Source: Halohasta litorea (GTDB lineage: Archaea; Halobacteriota; Halobacteria; Halobacteriales; Haloferacaceae). From it: DNA of 64,000 nucleotides. Where the stretch lies: assembly GCF_024494645.1 (NCBI RefSeq), contig NZ_JANHDJ010000001.1:124001-188000 (forward strand). The letters are read 5' to 3'. Position numbers and translations under genes: made by a program. Position 1 is the first letter of the stretch. Each line of letters opens with the position of its first letter. The notes under the pieces are model-generated. The model was not told the origin of the DNA. It saw only the letters and a program-made list of their open reading frames with translations, and made no database searches. Below, piece after piece: positions 33,318-41,931 of the stretch.

Positions 33318-34187
33318 CTACTCGCCGGATGCTCCCGGTCCAATAGCCAGCCCACGGACCCCATTGACACCGAGCAATTGGTGTCGCCACCCGTCGCCCG
33401 CGTCGACTGCGAGTGTGCCGTTTTCGGTGACTGCGGCGACGATCCCGCTGCCGTAGGCGATATCGACCGCCGGCGAGCCGACCGGCAGTTCGTCGTCAGT
33501 CCATCCCTCCAGGACCGAGTTGTCCCCTCCACGCTGCCGACGGAGCCCCACAGACCCGATCGCGTGGGCGTGGCCGTGGCCGTCGCTGGCGACGCGGTCG
33601 AAGACCCCCTTTGCAATGCGCTGCCAGCCGTTGCCGAGGGCGAACAGCCCGTCGGCGGTCGCCGCCAGCGGTGTCCCGTGGCCCGCGACATCTCGCACCG
33701 CCGAGAGGCCGACGTGCTCCAGCCCGTCGTCGGCAAGTCGGTAGACGCCGTCGCTGGCCGCGAGCAGTCCGCCGTCGATGGCTCGGACGCCTCCGGTCTC
33801 GCCCAGGCGGTGCCAGGTGCTGCCCGCTTTCGACCACTCGAAGACGGTCCCAGCGGTGTCGGCGGCGACCGGCCCGCCCGGCCCCCAGCCGACGGCCACC
33901 GCCTGCTCAAACGGCGCGTCGTCGAGCGACGAAAACGCACGCGACTGGGCTCTCCCTGATTCCTCGTCGGTATCGGGTTCGCTATGGAGCACGTCGCCGT
34001 CGGTGCCGAGCAGGACGCCGCGGTCGTCGGCCGCCACCGTCTTGACTCCCTCGCGGTGGGCGAGGCCGAACTCGCCGATCTGGTCGGCCGATACCGAGAC
34101 CTCGACGAGGCCGGTTTCGCTGGCGACGAACAGCGCGGTCGTCCCGAACTTGCTGCCGAAAACCCGTTTTTCGGTGAGCGTCTGCAT
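33318..34187 (-). CDS. HVO_0234-type beta-propeller protein
   Basis: 289 residues formed of repeated four-strand units with patterns such as VKTVAADDRGVLLGTDG, GVRAIDGGLLAASDGVYRL, GHGTPLAATADGLFALGN and AVDIAYGSGIVAAVTENGTL. This suggests a beta-propeller of about six blades. There are no signal peptide or catalytic motifs. Haloarchaeal homologues named for HVO_0234 (from memory) are often next to prs, as here, so a link with PRPP metabolism is possible but unproven. Confidence 0.78.
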   Translation of the reverse strand: MQTLTEKRVFGSKFGTTALFVASETGLVEVSVSADQIGEFGLAHREGVKTVAADDRGVLLGTDGDVLHSEPDTDEESGRAQSRAFSSLDDAPFEQAVAVGWGPGGPVAADTAGTVFEWSKAGSTWHRLGETGGVRAIDGGLLAASDGVYRLADDGLEHVGLSAVRDVAGHGTPLAATADGLFALGNGWQRIAKGVFDRVASDGHGHAHAIGSVGLRRQRGGDNSVLEGWTDDELPVGSPAVDIAYGSGIVAAVTENGTLAVDAGDGWRHQLLGVNGVRGLAIGPGASGE

Positions 34188-34278
34188 ACAGGGACTCGGC
34201 GGCCCAACTGCAAAAACATCGCCGGTCCCCGCGAGATATCCGACGACTTAACAGCCGTCGCCAGAAAGTTACCGTACT

Positions 34279-35463
34279 GTGACTGAGGTACTGTTGATTA
34301 TCGGGGTGGTCGTAGCGATTTTCGTCGGATACAACATCGGCGGGTCGACGACGGGGCCCGCCTTCGGCCCCGCAGTCGGTGCCGGGGCGCTCTCGAAGAC
34401 GCTCGCGGCCGGACTGATGACCGTCTTCTTCTTCATCGGCGGGTGGACCATCGGTCGCCGCGTCGTCGATACTCTCGGTACCGAACTGGTGACTGACCCG
34501 GGAATATTTACCCTGCCCGCCAGCATCACGGTGCTGTTTTTCATCGGGCTCGCGCTGTTCGTCGGGAACGTCTTCGGCGTTCCCGCCTCAACCTCGATGA
34601 CCGCGGTCGGCGCGATCGCCGGCCTCGGACTCGCCAGCGGTTCGCTTGATTGGGCTGTCATGGGGGAAATCGTCTCCTGGTGGCTCGTCGCCCCCGTGAT
34701 CGGCTTTTGGATCTCGGCAGTAATCGGTCGCTACTTTTATGCAACGCTCAACGAGCGGATCGCGCTCGCCCAAAGCGAAGGGAAGCTTCTGACCGTCGAT
34801 CGATCGGGGCTCATCCCGGCGATCAGCCTTGGGCCGAACACGACCACACGGGAGTTGTTCGGCACCGGCGTCGTCATCGGCATCGGCTGTATCATGGCCT
34901 TCAGCTCCGGGACGAGCAACGTCGCCAACGCGATCGCACCGCTGGTCGGCAGCGGCTCCCTGGAGATGAACACCGGGATCATCATCGCCTGTGTCGCCGT
35001 CGGGATCGGTGCGTTCACCATCGCTCGCCGGACGCTCGATACCCTCGGCAGCGATATCACCCAACTGCCGTTGACTGCCGCCATCGTCGTCGCCACCGTC
35101 AGCGCCATCCTCGTCGTCGGCCTTTCGGCGATCGGTATTCCCGCGAGTTTCGTCGTCATCGCCACGATGTCGATCATCGGCCTCGGTTGGGGCCGGGCGA
35201 CCCGAACGATGCGCGTTTCCCGTGAATCGATCTCGGAGAAAGCTGGCGAAACCCGAATGTCGGTCGGCTCCCTTGCGGCCGACACTGAGGGCGAATCCCT
35301 CCCGCCGATCGGCGAGGAGGAGCCCGAAGATATCCCGAGCGCCTCGGACCTGTTCAACCCCGGCACGACCGCCCGCGTGGTGCTGATGCAGAACGTCGTC
35401 CCGCTGATCTCGACTGTCGGTGCCTACCTCGTCTTCCGGTTCGTCCCCGTCTTTGGCTTCTAA
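34279..35463 (+). CDS. pitA: PiT-family inorganic phosphate transporter
   Basis: 394 residues, GTG start at 34279, about ten membrane helices. The duplicated PiT signatures are visible: GYNIGGSTTGPAFGPAVGAG with GVPASTSMTAVGAIAG in the first half, and SSGTSNVANAIAPLVG with GIPASFVVIATMSIIGLGWG in the second. A hydrophilic loop (about 300-360) precedes the last helix, as usual. It imports phosphate with a cation. A hairpin begins two bases after the stop. Confidence 0.92.
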   Translation: MTEVLLIIGVVVAIFVGYNIGGSTTGPAFGPAVGAGALSKTLAAGLMTVFFFIGGWTIGRRVVDTLGTELVTDPGIFTLPASITVLFFIGLALFVGNVFGVPASTSMTAVGAIAGLGLASGSLDWAVMGEIVSWWLVAPVIGFWISAVIGRYFYATLNERIALAQSEGKLLTVDRSGLIPAISLGPNTTTRELFGTGVVIGIGCIMAFSSGTSNVANAIAPLVGSGSLEMNTGIIIACVAVGIGAFTIARRTLDTLGSDITQLPLTAAIVVATVSAILVVGLSAIGIPASFVVIATMSIIGLGWGRATRTMRVSRESISEKAGETRMSVGSLAADTEGESLPPIGEEEPEDIPSASDLFNPGTTARVVLMQNVVPLISTVGAYLVFRFVPVFGF

Positions 35464-35464
35464 A

Positions 35465-35518
35465 CGACGTTTTTCTACTCCGTCGCTCGCTTGCGCTCGC
35501 TCCGTCGGAAAAACGTCG
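35465..35518 (+). terminator. Long hairpin with TCGCTC-rich loop after pitA
   Basis: An 11-bp stem CGACGTTTTTC/GAAAAACGTCG (35465-35475 and 35508-35518) encloses a 32-nt loop in which CGCTCGCT occurs twice. A second TCGCTC-rich tract follows (35530-35555). The core resembles those after both tRNA genes in the window. Confidence 0.6.
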
Positions 35519-35610
35519 ATTAAAACGTTCCTCGCTCCCTGCGGTCGCTCGTCACGACTCACTAGCTGGTGACTACCCGCACCGCTACCGCACAGCAGTA
35601 TAAAAGCGCG

Positions 35611-36606
35611 TTACGCCAGCGGCGTCCGTTCGACGACCGTCCCGTCGACGGTCGGATACTGCTCGACGATCTCGCCTTCGGTTACGTCGCCCTCGTCGAC
35701 CATCTCTTCGAGGAGCCACCACGCCAGTTCGACGTGGTCGGGCTTGACGGTGTAGAACTCCTCGGGAACGCCGAGTTCTTCGAGTCGAGCCTCCGACTCC
35801 CAGGCCTTGCCGTAGACTAAGGTGCCGTCGTCGGTGATCTCGTCGAACTCCCGGCGGATCACGCGGGCCATCCGCTTGAGGCGGTTGCGGTGTTGGGCGG
35901 CGTCCTTGAACACGCTGGTACAGAAGTAGACGCGCTCGTGGTCGCCCATCGTCTCCAGGATGGCCTCCTTGGAGCCATCGACTGCGGACATATGGCCCTC
36001 CTGGAGCTCGTAGCCTTCCTCCTTCATCCGGCGGAAGTTGCCGTCGCTCATCTCGAACTCGTTAATATTGCAGAACTCGGCTGCGCCCTCGTCGAGGAAC
36101 TCTAGGAACTCCTCCTCGGCGCGAATGCCGGGGATCTCGAAGGCGGGCGTGAGCCCCTCCTCGCGGGCAATATAAAGGATCTCTTCCCACTCGGTGCCGT
36201 GGAGGTCGCCCCACTGCTCGTAGGGCGGGTGGAACCGGATCTCGTCGAGTCCGGCCTCCGAGAGTCGACGCATGTTCTCCCGGCCGCCGGTAATCCCTGT
36301 GTAGAGGTGGGTGTGGTGGTCCTCGCCGAACTCCTCTTTCAGCAGGCTGAGGTAGCGACAGGTCTTTTCCATCGCCTCCTGCGGTTCGCCGCCGGTGATC
36401 GAGGTGCCCAGCGCGTCCATCCGGTGGGCCTCCTCAATGATGTCGGCGTCGTCTTCGACCTTCCGCTCGTTGGCGTAGACGTCGGTGACGTTCTTCCGGT
36501 TTTCTCCCAGCGGGCAGTAGAAACAGTCCCGCTGGTCGCAGTAGCCGTAGACGAAAAGCACCATCTTCCCGCCTTTGGCGCACTGTTCGCAGCCTTTGGA
36601 GATCAT
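35611..36606 (-). CDS. Radical SAM protein (COG2108-like)
   Basis: 331 residues. The cluster motif is YCDQRDCFYC, i.e. C-x4-C-x2-C at about residues 23-31, preceded by a CxxC pair (GCEQCAKGG) at the extreme N-terminus. SITGGEPQE is the SAM-binding GGE motif and DEIRFHPP a later barrel strand. The family uses SAM and a 4Fe-4S cluster for radical chemistry; substrate is unknown. It is divergent from the DUF373 gene. Confidence 0.88.
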   Translation of the reverse strand: MISKGCEQCAKGGKMVLFVYGYCDQRDCFYCPLGENRKNVTDVYANERKVEDDADIIEEAHRMDALGTSITGGEPQEAMEKTCRYLSLLKEEFGEDHHTHLYTGITGGRENMRRLSEAGLDEIRFHPPYEQWGDLHGTEWEEILYIAREEGLTPAFEIPGIRAEEEFLEFLDEGAAEFCNINEFEMSDGNFRRMKEEGYELQEGHMSAVDGSKEAILETMGDHERVYFCTSVFKDAAQHRNRLKRMARVIRREFDEITDDGTLVYGKAWESEARLEELGVPEEFYTVKPDHVELAWWLLEEMVDEGDVTEGEIVEQYPTVDGTVVERTPLA

Positions 36607-36751
36607 CAGTTACCAATGATACCGCCTGCGGCCACAAAAAGCGTCCGAAACGGCCACTCTCCGTGGGACTCGGTGTCGACCGCCCCCGTGCCTCGTCTCC
36701 ACCGCTGGCCCCAGAAAAGTCTTAACAGCGTGCTCACCTATTCCTACACGA

Positions 36752-37870
36752 ATGCTGCTCGTCCTCTGTGTCGACCTCGACGACGACGTTGGCCGGAAGA
36801 CCGGTCTCTCGACGCCGGTCGTCGGGAGCGAGGCGGTCCGCGAGGCGGCGGTCGCGCTGGCGACGGTCGACCCCGAAGACTCCGATGTCAACGTCATGTT
36901 CCAGGGGCTCTCGACCTACGAGTCGCTCCGTGAGGAGGGCGGGGAGGAGGTCGAAGTCGCGGTCGTCACCGGGGTTGAGGGCAACGACGTGCGGGCCAAC
37001 CGGACGGTCGGCGAGGAGATCGACACTACCCTCGCTGGTCTCCGGACCGGCGAGGAGGTCCGAGCGATCATCATCACCGACGGCGCACAGGACGAGTCCG
37101 TGGTGCCAGTGATCCGCTCGCGGATGCCCATCGACGGCGTCCGCCGGGTCGTCGTCCGGCAGGCCCAGAACCTCGAATCGATGTACTACACGATCAAGCA
37201 GGTGCTGGCCGACCCCGAAACGCGCGGGACGATCCTGGTTCCGCTCGGTATCCTGCTGCTCATCTACCCGCTGGTTGTCATCGCGGGAATCTTCGATGTC
37301 GCCGGGGCGGTCGTCCTCGGGCTCATTTCGGCGCTCGTCGGCCTCTACTCGCTGTTTCGCGGGCTCGGCCTCGAAGACTCCATCGACAGCTCCGTCGACC
37401 GCGTACGCAACGGGCTGTACGCCGGTCGGGTCACGCTGATCACCTACATCGTCGCCCTCGCGTTGATTATCGTCGGCGGCGTCCAGGGCGTCTCGATGAT
37501 CGACACCGTCGAGTCGACCACACCGCCACCAATGGAGATCGCCACCGCCGCCGCGGCGTTCGTCCACGGTGCGGTCCAGTGGTTCGCCGCCGCCGGTATC
37601 ACCAGCAGCCTCGGCCAAGTCACCGACGAGTATCTCGCCGGGCGGTTCCGCTGGCGCTACCTCAACGCTCCCTTCTACGTGGTCGCTATCGGGATCGTCC
37701 TCTACGGGCTCTCCGGCTTTTTCTTGCCAAGCGTCGAGGGGATCGTCACGCTCTCGCTGCCGGATCTCGCGCTCGCGCTGACTATCGGGACGCTGCTGGG
37801 CGTCCTCAGCACGCTCACCTTCGCCATCGCCGAGTCACGCTACCCCTCACGGCCCGAGGCCGTCTCGTAG
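36752..37870 (+). CDS. DUF373 family integral membrane protein
   Basis: 372 residues. An N-terminal soluble domain (LLVLCVDLDDDVGRKTGLSTPVVG to about 150) with acidic metal-binding-like motif CVDLDDD is followed by five to seven membrane helices (from TILVPLGILLLIYPLVVIAGIFDVAG onward). This is the archaeal DUF373 arrangement; function unknown, though the N-terminal domain looks like a nucleotide or metal-binding fold. A TATA-like box TCTTAACAG lies about 28 nt upstream of the ATG. Confidence 0.85.
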   Translation: MLLVLCVDLDDDVGRKTGLSTPVVGSEAVREAAVALATVDPEDSDVNVMFQGLSTYESLREEGGEEVEVAVVTGVEGNDVRANRTVGEEIDTTLAGLRTGEEVRAIIITDGAQDESVVPVIRSRMPIDGVRRVVVRQAQNLESMYYTIKQVLADPETRGTILVPLGILLLIYPLVVIAGIFDVAGAVVLGLISALVGLYSLFRGLGLEDSIDSSVDRVRNGLYAGRVTLITYIVALALIIVGGVQGVSMIDTVESTTPPPMEIATAAAAFVHGAVQWFAAAGITSSLGQVTDEYLAGRFRWRYLNAPFYVVAIGIVLYGLSGFFLPSVEGIVTLSLPDLALALTIGTLLGVLSTLTFAIAESRYPSRPEAVS

Positions 37871-37877
37871 CCGGTGC

Positions 37878-38468
37878 CTAATCGTCGGCTGCTGCGGGTT
37901 CGGTGTGGTTGATCTCGTCGCCCAACAGCTCCAGGAACGCCGCGAGCCACTCGGGATGGTCGGGCCACGCCTGACCGGTGACGAGGTTCCGGTCCCGGAC
38001 GACGCCGTCGACCCACGAACAGCCCGCGGCCTCACACTCGGCGCGAACCGCGGGGTAGGCCGTCATCTCGTAGCCGTCCAACACGCCCGCGGCGGCCAGA
38101 ATCTGGGGGCCGTGGCACAGCGAGGCCACCGGCTTGTCGCTCTCGAAGAAGTGCTGGACCGCCTCGATGACGGCGTCGTAGGTCCGGAGGTATTCGGGTG
38201 CGCGGCCGCCGGGCACACAGAGGGCATCGTACTCGCTGGGGTCGATCTCTGCCATCGTCGCGTTCAACTCGAAGTCGTGGCCCCGCGTTTCCATGTAAGT
38301 CTGGTCGCCCCGGAAGTCGTGGATCGCGGTTTTGACCGTCTCGCCGGACTCCTTGTCGGGACAGACCGCATCAACGCTATGGCCGACCATTTCGAGGGCC
38401 TGATACGGGACCATGATCTCGTAGTCTTCGCCGAAATCGCCGACGATCATGAGGATGTCTTTGCTCAT
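37878..38468 (-). CDS. DJ-1/PfpI family protein
   Basis: 196 residues. The nucleophile elbow ASLCHGPQIL (Cys at about 116), the acidic partner in DFGEDYEIMVPYQAL and CVPGGRAPEYLR fit PfpI-like proteins, related to deglycase/protease entries. Start MSKDILM (ending at 38468) is chosen because a TATA-like TTATAAAC lies about 27 nt upstream on the minus strand. It is convergent with the DUF373 gene with 7 nt between stops. Confidence 0.88.
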   Translation of the reverse strand: MSKDILMIVGDFGEDYEIMVPYQALEMVGHSVDAVCPDKESGETVKTAIHDFRGDQTYMETRGHDFELNATMAEIDPSEYDALCVPGGRAPEYLRTYDAVIEAVQHFFESDKPVASLCHGPQILAAAGVLDGYEMTAYPAVRAECEAAGCSWVDGVVRDRNLVTGQAWPDHPEWLAAFLELLGDEINHTEPAAADD

Positions 38469-38535
38469 AGGGACCACTGCACTGTACTCTGTTTATAATG
38501 ATAAATACGGTGTCAGAATCGGTGACTGTCGCCAG

Positions 38536-38724
38536 TCAGGACAGCGCTCGGTTGGCGGCAATCGCGACGGCGATCCCGGCGACGGCAGCGCCGATAACTG
38601 TCGGGACGAGCTGTCCCGACCCCCATTCCCAGCCGAGGAACTGCGTCCCCACGATGGCGACAAGCGCAACGAGCACGCCGACGGCGGTACGCAGGGATGA
38701 CTGACGACTGTTCCTGGAGACCAT
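38536..38724 (-). CDS. Small two-helix membrane protein
   Basis: 62 residues: a basic N-terminus (MVSRNSRQSSLR) followed by helices AVGVLVALVAIVGTQFLGW and LVPTVIGAAVAGIAVAIAANRALS. The start ending at 38724 is preferred over a Met six codons earlier, which adds nothing membrane-like. No homologue family is recognised. Confidence 0.6.
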   Translation of the reverse strand: MVSRNSRQSSLRTAVGVLVALVAIVGTQFLGWEWGSGQLVPTVIGAAVAGIAVAIAANRALS

Positions 38725-38775
38725 GTGTCTCAATACGAACACAGCCGCAAAAAAGGGTATCCCCGCGGTTCGGGA

Positions 38776-39297
38776 CTACCGGTCGGCCAGCAGCTCGCTG
38801 GCAGTCACCAGCGCGTCGAGTTCGAGGTCGTGTTCGGCGAGTCGTTCGGTCGCGCCCTCCTCGCGGTCGACGACCACCAGGATGCGGTTGACTGTCGCGC
38901 CCGCCTCCCGCAGCGCCTCGGCGGCATCGATCGCGGAGTTGCCGGTGGTGGCGATGTCTTCGAGCACGACGACCTCCTCGCCCTCGTCCAATCGCCCCTC
39001 GATCCGGTTGGCCGTCCCGTACTCCTTGGCCTTCTTCCGGGCGATGACGTAGGGGCGGTCGGTCTCGGTCGCGGTGACCGCCACCAGCGGGACCGCCCCG
39101 AGGGCGACGCCCGCGAGTTTCGGCTCGTCGATCTTTGCGGCGAAGGCCTCGGCGATCAGCTCCAGACAGTGGGGGTCGGTCTCGAAGAGGTATTTGTCGA
39201 CGTAGTAGTCGCTGGTGCCGCCATGAGAGAGTTCGAACTCGCCGTACTGGACCGCATCGGCATCGCGGAGCGCCGCGATGAGTTCCTGATTCGTCAT
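38776..39297 (-). CDS. pyrE: Orotate phosphoribosyltransferase
   Basis: 173 residues. [25 protein letters not shown] is the orotate-binding region, [12 protein letters not shown] the catalytic flexible loop, and [14 protein letters not shown] the PRPP loop (about 113-126). It makes OMP from orotate and PRPP in pyrimidine synthesis. The frame continues upstream without a start until inside the methyltransferase gene; ATG ending at 39297 gives the family length. The methyltransferase stop is 52 nt upstream. Confidence 0.94.
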   Translation of the reverse strand: MTNQELIAALRDADAVQYGEFELSHGGTSDYYVDKYLFETDPHCLELIAEAFAAKIDEPKLAGVALGAVPLVAVTATETDRPYVIARKKAKEYGTANRIEGRLDEGEEVVVLEDIATTGNSAIDAAEALREAGATVNRILVVVDREEGATERLAEHDLELDALVTASELLADR

Positions 39298-39349
39298 TGT
39301 GGGCCGTCGGCAGGCCGTCGGCTTAAACCGGGCGGATCTCGGTTCGGCA

Positions 39350-40348
39350 TTACTCCGCCGACAGCACGTGGACGTGCCGGACGAGCGTGCCGTGGACCCG
39401 CCGCTCGAACCGTTGGTCGACCGTCCACCCCGCCTCCCGCGCCTCCGCTTCCCACGACCGATCCGCAACCACGACCGCCCGGTCGGCGATCCGCCGGGCC
39501 TCCGCGAGTGCGCCCCCCACGAGGTCGGCGAGTTCGTGGCGGGCGATCTTCGACTGGCGGCCATAGGGGGCGTCGAAGACGACCGCGTCGGCCGACTCGT
39601 CGACGACCGGGAGGGCAGTCGCATCGCCGTGGATGATCTCGAAATCGGCCTCCTCCAGGAGCGCCGTTAAGTTCTCTCTACTGCCGCGAGTCATCTTCCA
39701 TTGGGCGTCGACGCCCACAACCTGGGAGCCGACCAGCGCCGCCTCCAACAGCAGGCCGCCGGTCCCACACATCGGGTCGACGACTCTCGTGTCGGGTCCA
39801 GCGCCCGCGATGTTCACCAGCGCGCGGGCGTCGAGGGGGGCCATGCTTCCCGGCTGGAAGAAGGGTCGGTCGGTCGGCCGTCGGTCGCCGAAATCGCGCT
39901 TGCTTTCGGCAGCCAGCCAGCCCAGCAGACAGGCCTCTCGCTTTTCGCCGTCGACCTCGCCGCTCGAAAACAGGACGCGGAGTTCGTGGTCGGGGTCGTC
40001 GAGATCGACCGTAAACCCGCGGTCGACGAGGACCGAGCCCAGCCGTTGTTCGGCCTCCTGGGTGCTACATCCGGCTTGACTCCGCACGTCCCGTGCGCGG
40101 ACCGCGACCGAGCCGGTACGGTCGATACCCGCGGCATCGAGTGCGAGTACAGCGGCCTCGATGTCGGGGTCGGTTCTGGCGATCAGCTCGCTGGCGGCGT
40201 GAGTGTAGGCCAAATTCCGAACCCGGTCGGCGTCGATGCCACGGGCGGTCGCCACCCCGGGAGCGACGATTTCGACCGCCGAGGCCCCCGCGGCGGCCTC
40301 GCAGGCCGCGAAGGCGTCCTCGTCTCCGGCCAGCTCCAGACAGTACAC
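39350..40348 (-). CDS. trmG10: tRNA (guanine10-N2)-dimethyltransferase (Trm-G10)
   Basis: 332 residues from the chosen GTG. An N-terminal THUMP-type region ([20 protein letters not shown] to about 165) precedes a Rossmann methyltransferase with [17 protein letters not shown] (SAM loop), the acidic GHDAT-like [10 protein letters not shown] and catalytic FDAPYGRQS (DAPY). It dimethylates G10 of archaeal tRNAs. The frame also offers ATG ending at 40498, which would add 50 Pro/Thr-rich residues unlike the family; the GTG before YCLEL fits the expected N-terminus. Confidence 0.85.
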   Translation of the reverse strand: MYCLELAGDEDAFAACEAAAGASAVEIVAPGVATARGIDADRVRNLAYTHAASELIARTDPDIEAAVLALDAAGIDRTGSVAVRARDVRSQAGCSTQEAEQRLGSVLVDRGFTVDLDDPDHELRVLFSSGEVDGEKREACLLGWLAAESKRDFGDRRPTDRPFFQPGSMAPLDARALVNIAGAGPDTRVVDPMCGTGGLLLEAALVGSQVVGVDAQWKMTRGSRENLTALLEEADFEIIHGDATALPVVDESADAVVFDAPYGRQSKIARHELADLVGGALAEARRIADRAVVVADRSWEAEAREAGWTVDQRFERRVHGTLVRHVHVLSAE

Positions 40349-40506
40349 GTCCACACACAGTTCGATGTCGGCTATCAGCGTGTCGGTCCGCGACGGGAAG
40401 TAATCGACCGGTGAGGTTGGCGTCGGCTGGTGTGTGCCGGGAGTAGTCGGCGGTTGTGGTCGGGTAATCAGGCTGTACTGATAACCCGGGGTCCCCAACG
40501 GCGTGT

Positions 40507-40824
40507 ATGGATGTCTCGACGGTGGAACTCCAGTGGTGGATTCTCGCTGTCCTCCTCTATGGGGTCGGCGACTACGTAACCACCGTGCTGGCGGTCCGTC
40601 GAGCCGACGTGATCGAGGCCAACCCCGCGGTCGTCGCCCTGCTGTCGGATCAGCCGGGGCCGGTCGGCTTCGGCCTGCTCAAAGGCGGGGCGCTTGTGGT
40701 CTGTTTTCTCGGCTTTTTGGCGATCTCCGAGAGCCCGATCGCCATCGGCGTCCCGGTCGGGATCGCCCTGCTCGGCGGGCTCGTGACGCTCTCGAATGCG
40801 GCGATGATCGTCCGAACGGACTGA
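40507..40824 (+). CDS. Three-helix membrane protein of unknown function
   Basis: 105 residues with helices ELQWWILAVLLYGVGDYVTTVLAV, GFGLLKGGALVVCFLGFLAI and AIGVPVGIALLGGLVTLSNAAMIV. The first helix with GDYVTT and following EANP resembles a widespread small archaeal membrane family (DUF5658-like, low certainty). It is divergent from the methyltransferase gene and lies just before tbp. Confidence 0.7.
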   Translation: MDVSTVELQWWILAVLLYGVGDYVTTVLAVRRADVIEANPAVVALLSDQPGPVGFGLLKGGALVVCFLGFLAISESPIAIGVPVGIALLGGLVTLSNAAMIVRTD

Positions 40825-40850
40825 CCGACCACTTTCCCTATTGACTTACT

Positions 40851-40856
40851 TTTATA
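40851..40856 (+). promoter_or_regulatory. tbp promoter
   Basis: TTTATA lies 28-33 nt upstream of ATG 40884 in an AT-rich stretch (40846-40866), consistent with a leaderless mRNA. Confidence 0.6.
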
Positions 40857-40883
40857 CACAATACCAACGATAGCCGACATAGA

Positions 40884-41444
40884 ATGCACGATCCCAAAAC
40901 GACGATCTCCATCGAGAACGTGGTGGCCTCGACGGGGATCGGCCAGGAACTCGATCTCCAGAGCGTGGCGATGGACCTCGAAGGCGCCGACTACGACCCC
41001 GAACAGTTTCCAGGACTAGTCTACCGAACCCAGTCGCCGAAATCCGCGGCGCTGATCTTCCGGTCGGGAAAGATCGTCTGTACCGGCGCGAACTCGACCG
41101 AGGCGGTCCACGAGAGCCTCGCCATCGTCTTCGAGAAGCTTCGAGACCTCCAGATCCCGATCGCCGAGGACCCCGAGATTACCGTCCAGAACATCGTCAC
41201 GAGCGCCGATCTGGGGACCGATCTCAACCTCAACGCGATCGCGATCGGGCTGGGCCTCGAAAACATCGAGTACGAGCCCGAACAGTTCCCCGGCCTCGTC
41301 TACCGCCTCGACGATCCCGATGTCGTTGCCCTGCTTTTCGGCTCCGGCAAGCTCGTCATCACCGGCGGCAAAGAGCCCAGCGACGCCGAGGCCGCCGTCG
41401 ATGTCATCACCGACCGGCTCGACGACCTCGGCCTGCTGGCCTGA
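40884..41444 (+). CDS. tbp: TATA-box-binding protein
   Basis: 186 residues made of two direct repeats: repeat 1 with NVVASTGIGQELDLQSVAMDLEG and EQFPGLVYR, repeat 2 with NIVTSADLGTDLNLNAIAIGLGLENIEYEPEQFPGLVYR. Each ends in an (I/V)..GSGK...TG strand. TBP bends promoter DNA and recruits TFB, also encoded in this window. The highly acidic C-terminal end is typical for haloarchaea. Confidence 0.97.
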   Translation: MHDPKTTISIENVVASTGIGQELDLQSVAMDLEGADYDPEQFPGLVYRTQSPKSAALIFRSGKIVCTGANSTEAVHESLAIVFEKLRDLQIPIAEDPEITVQNIVTSADLGTDLNLNAIAIGLGLENIEYEPEQFPGLVYRLDDPDVVALLFGSGKLVITGGKEPSDAEAAVDVITDRLDDLGLLA

Positions 41445-41490
41445 TCTCGAAAACCGACAGATTCGACACCCTGTAGCCGGTAGCTCCGGT

Positions 41491-41868
41491 ATGGTGGCCA
41501 GTTACGCTCTCTTCCAAACGTCGCCGGGGCCGATCGCGGTCATCGGTACTGTCGGACTGTTGGGGCTGTTTCTCTCCCTGACGGCCCATCTCGCCGCCCG
41601 CAACGTCCTCGGCGATGTCTCGCCCGCCAAGGCACTCGGTGTGGGATTCGGCCCCGCGGCCGTCTCGCTTGTGACACAACTGTCGCCGGTTCCCGGCGGG
41701 GTCGGCGTCCTCGTCGCACTGGCCGTCGATGGGTTGGTCATCCAGCTGCTCTACGACCAGCCCCGCCGTACGACGGTGCGGATAACCGCCGTTCACGCGA
41801 TCGTTTCGGTGCTGCTCGGGACCGTCCTGATCGGCGGGCTGATTCTCGCCGCCAGCATTCCGGGGTGA
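41491..41868 (+). CDS. Four-helix membrane protein (DUF7473-like)
   Basis: 125 residues with helices GPIAVIGTVGLLGLFLSLTAHLAA, ALGVGFGPAAVSLVTQL, GGVGVLVALAVDGLVIQLLY and IVSVLLGTVLIGGLILAAS. The HLAARNVLGDV motif after helix 1 recurs in haloarchaeal proteins (family name from memory). Start ATG 41491 is chosen because the longer frame overlaps tbp. No function is known. Confidence 0.7.
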   Translation: MVASYALFQTSPGPIAVIGTVGLLGLFLSLTAHLAARNVLGDVSPAKALGVGFGPAAVSLVTQLSPVPGGVGVLVALAVDGLVIQLLYDQPRRTTVRITAVHAIVSVLLGTVLIGGLILAASIPG

Positions 41869-41931
41869 TCCGGTCCGAACAAGCCCTGTTCCAACCGTGG
41901 GTTACAGGAGGCTGTGGGTGGATACCCTGCT

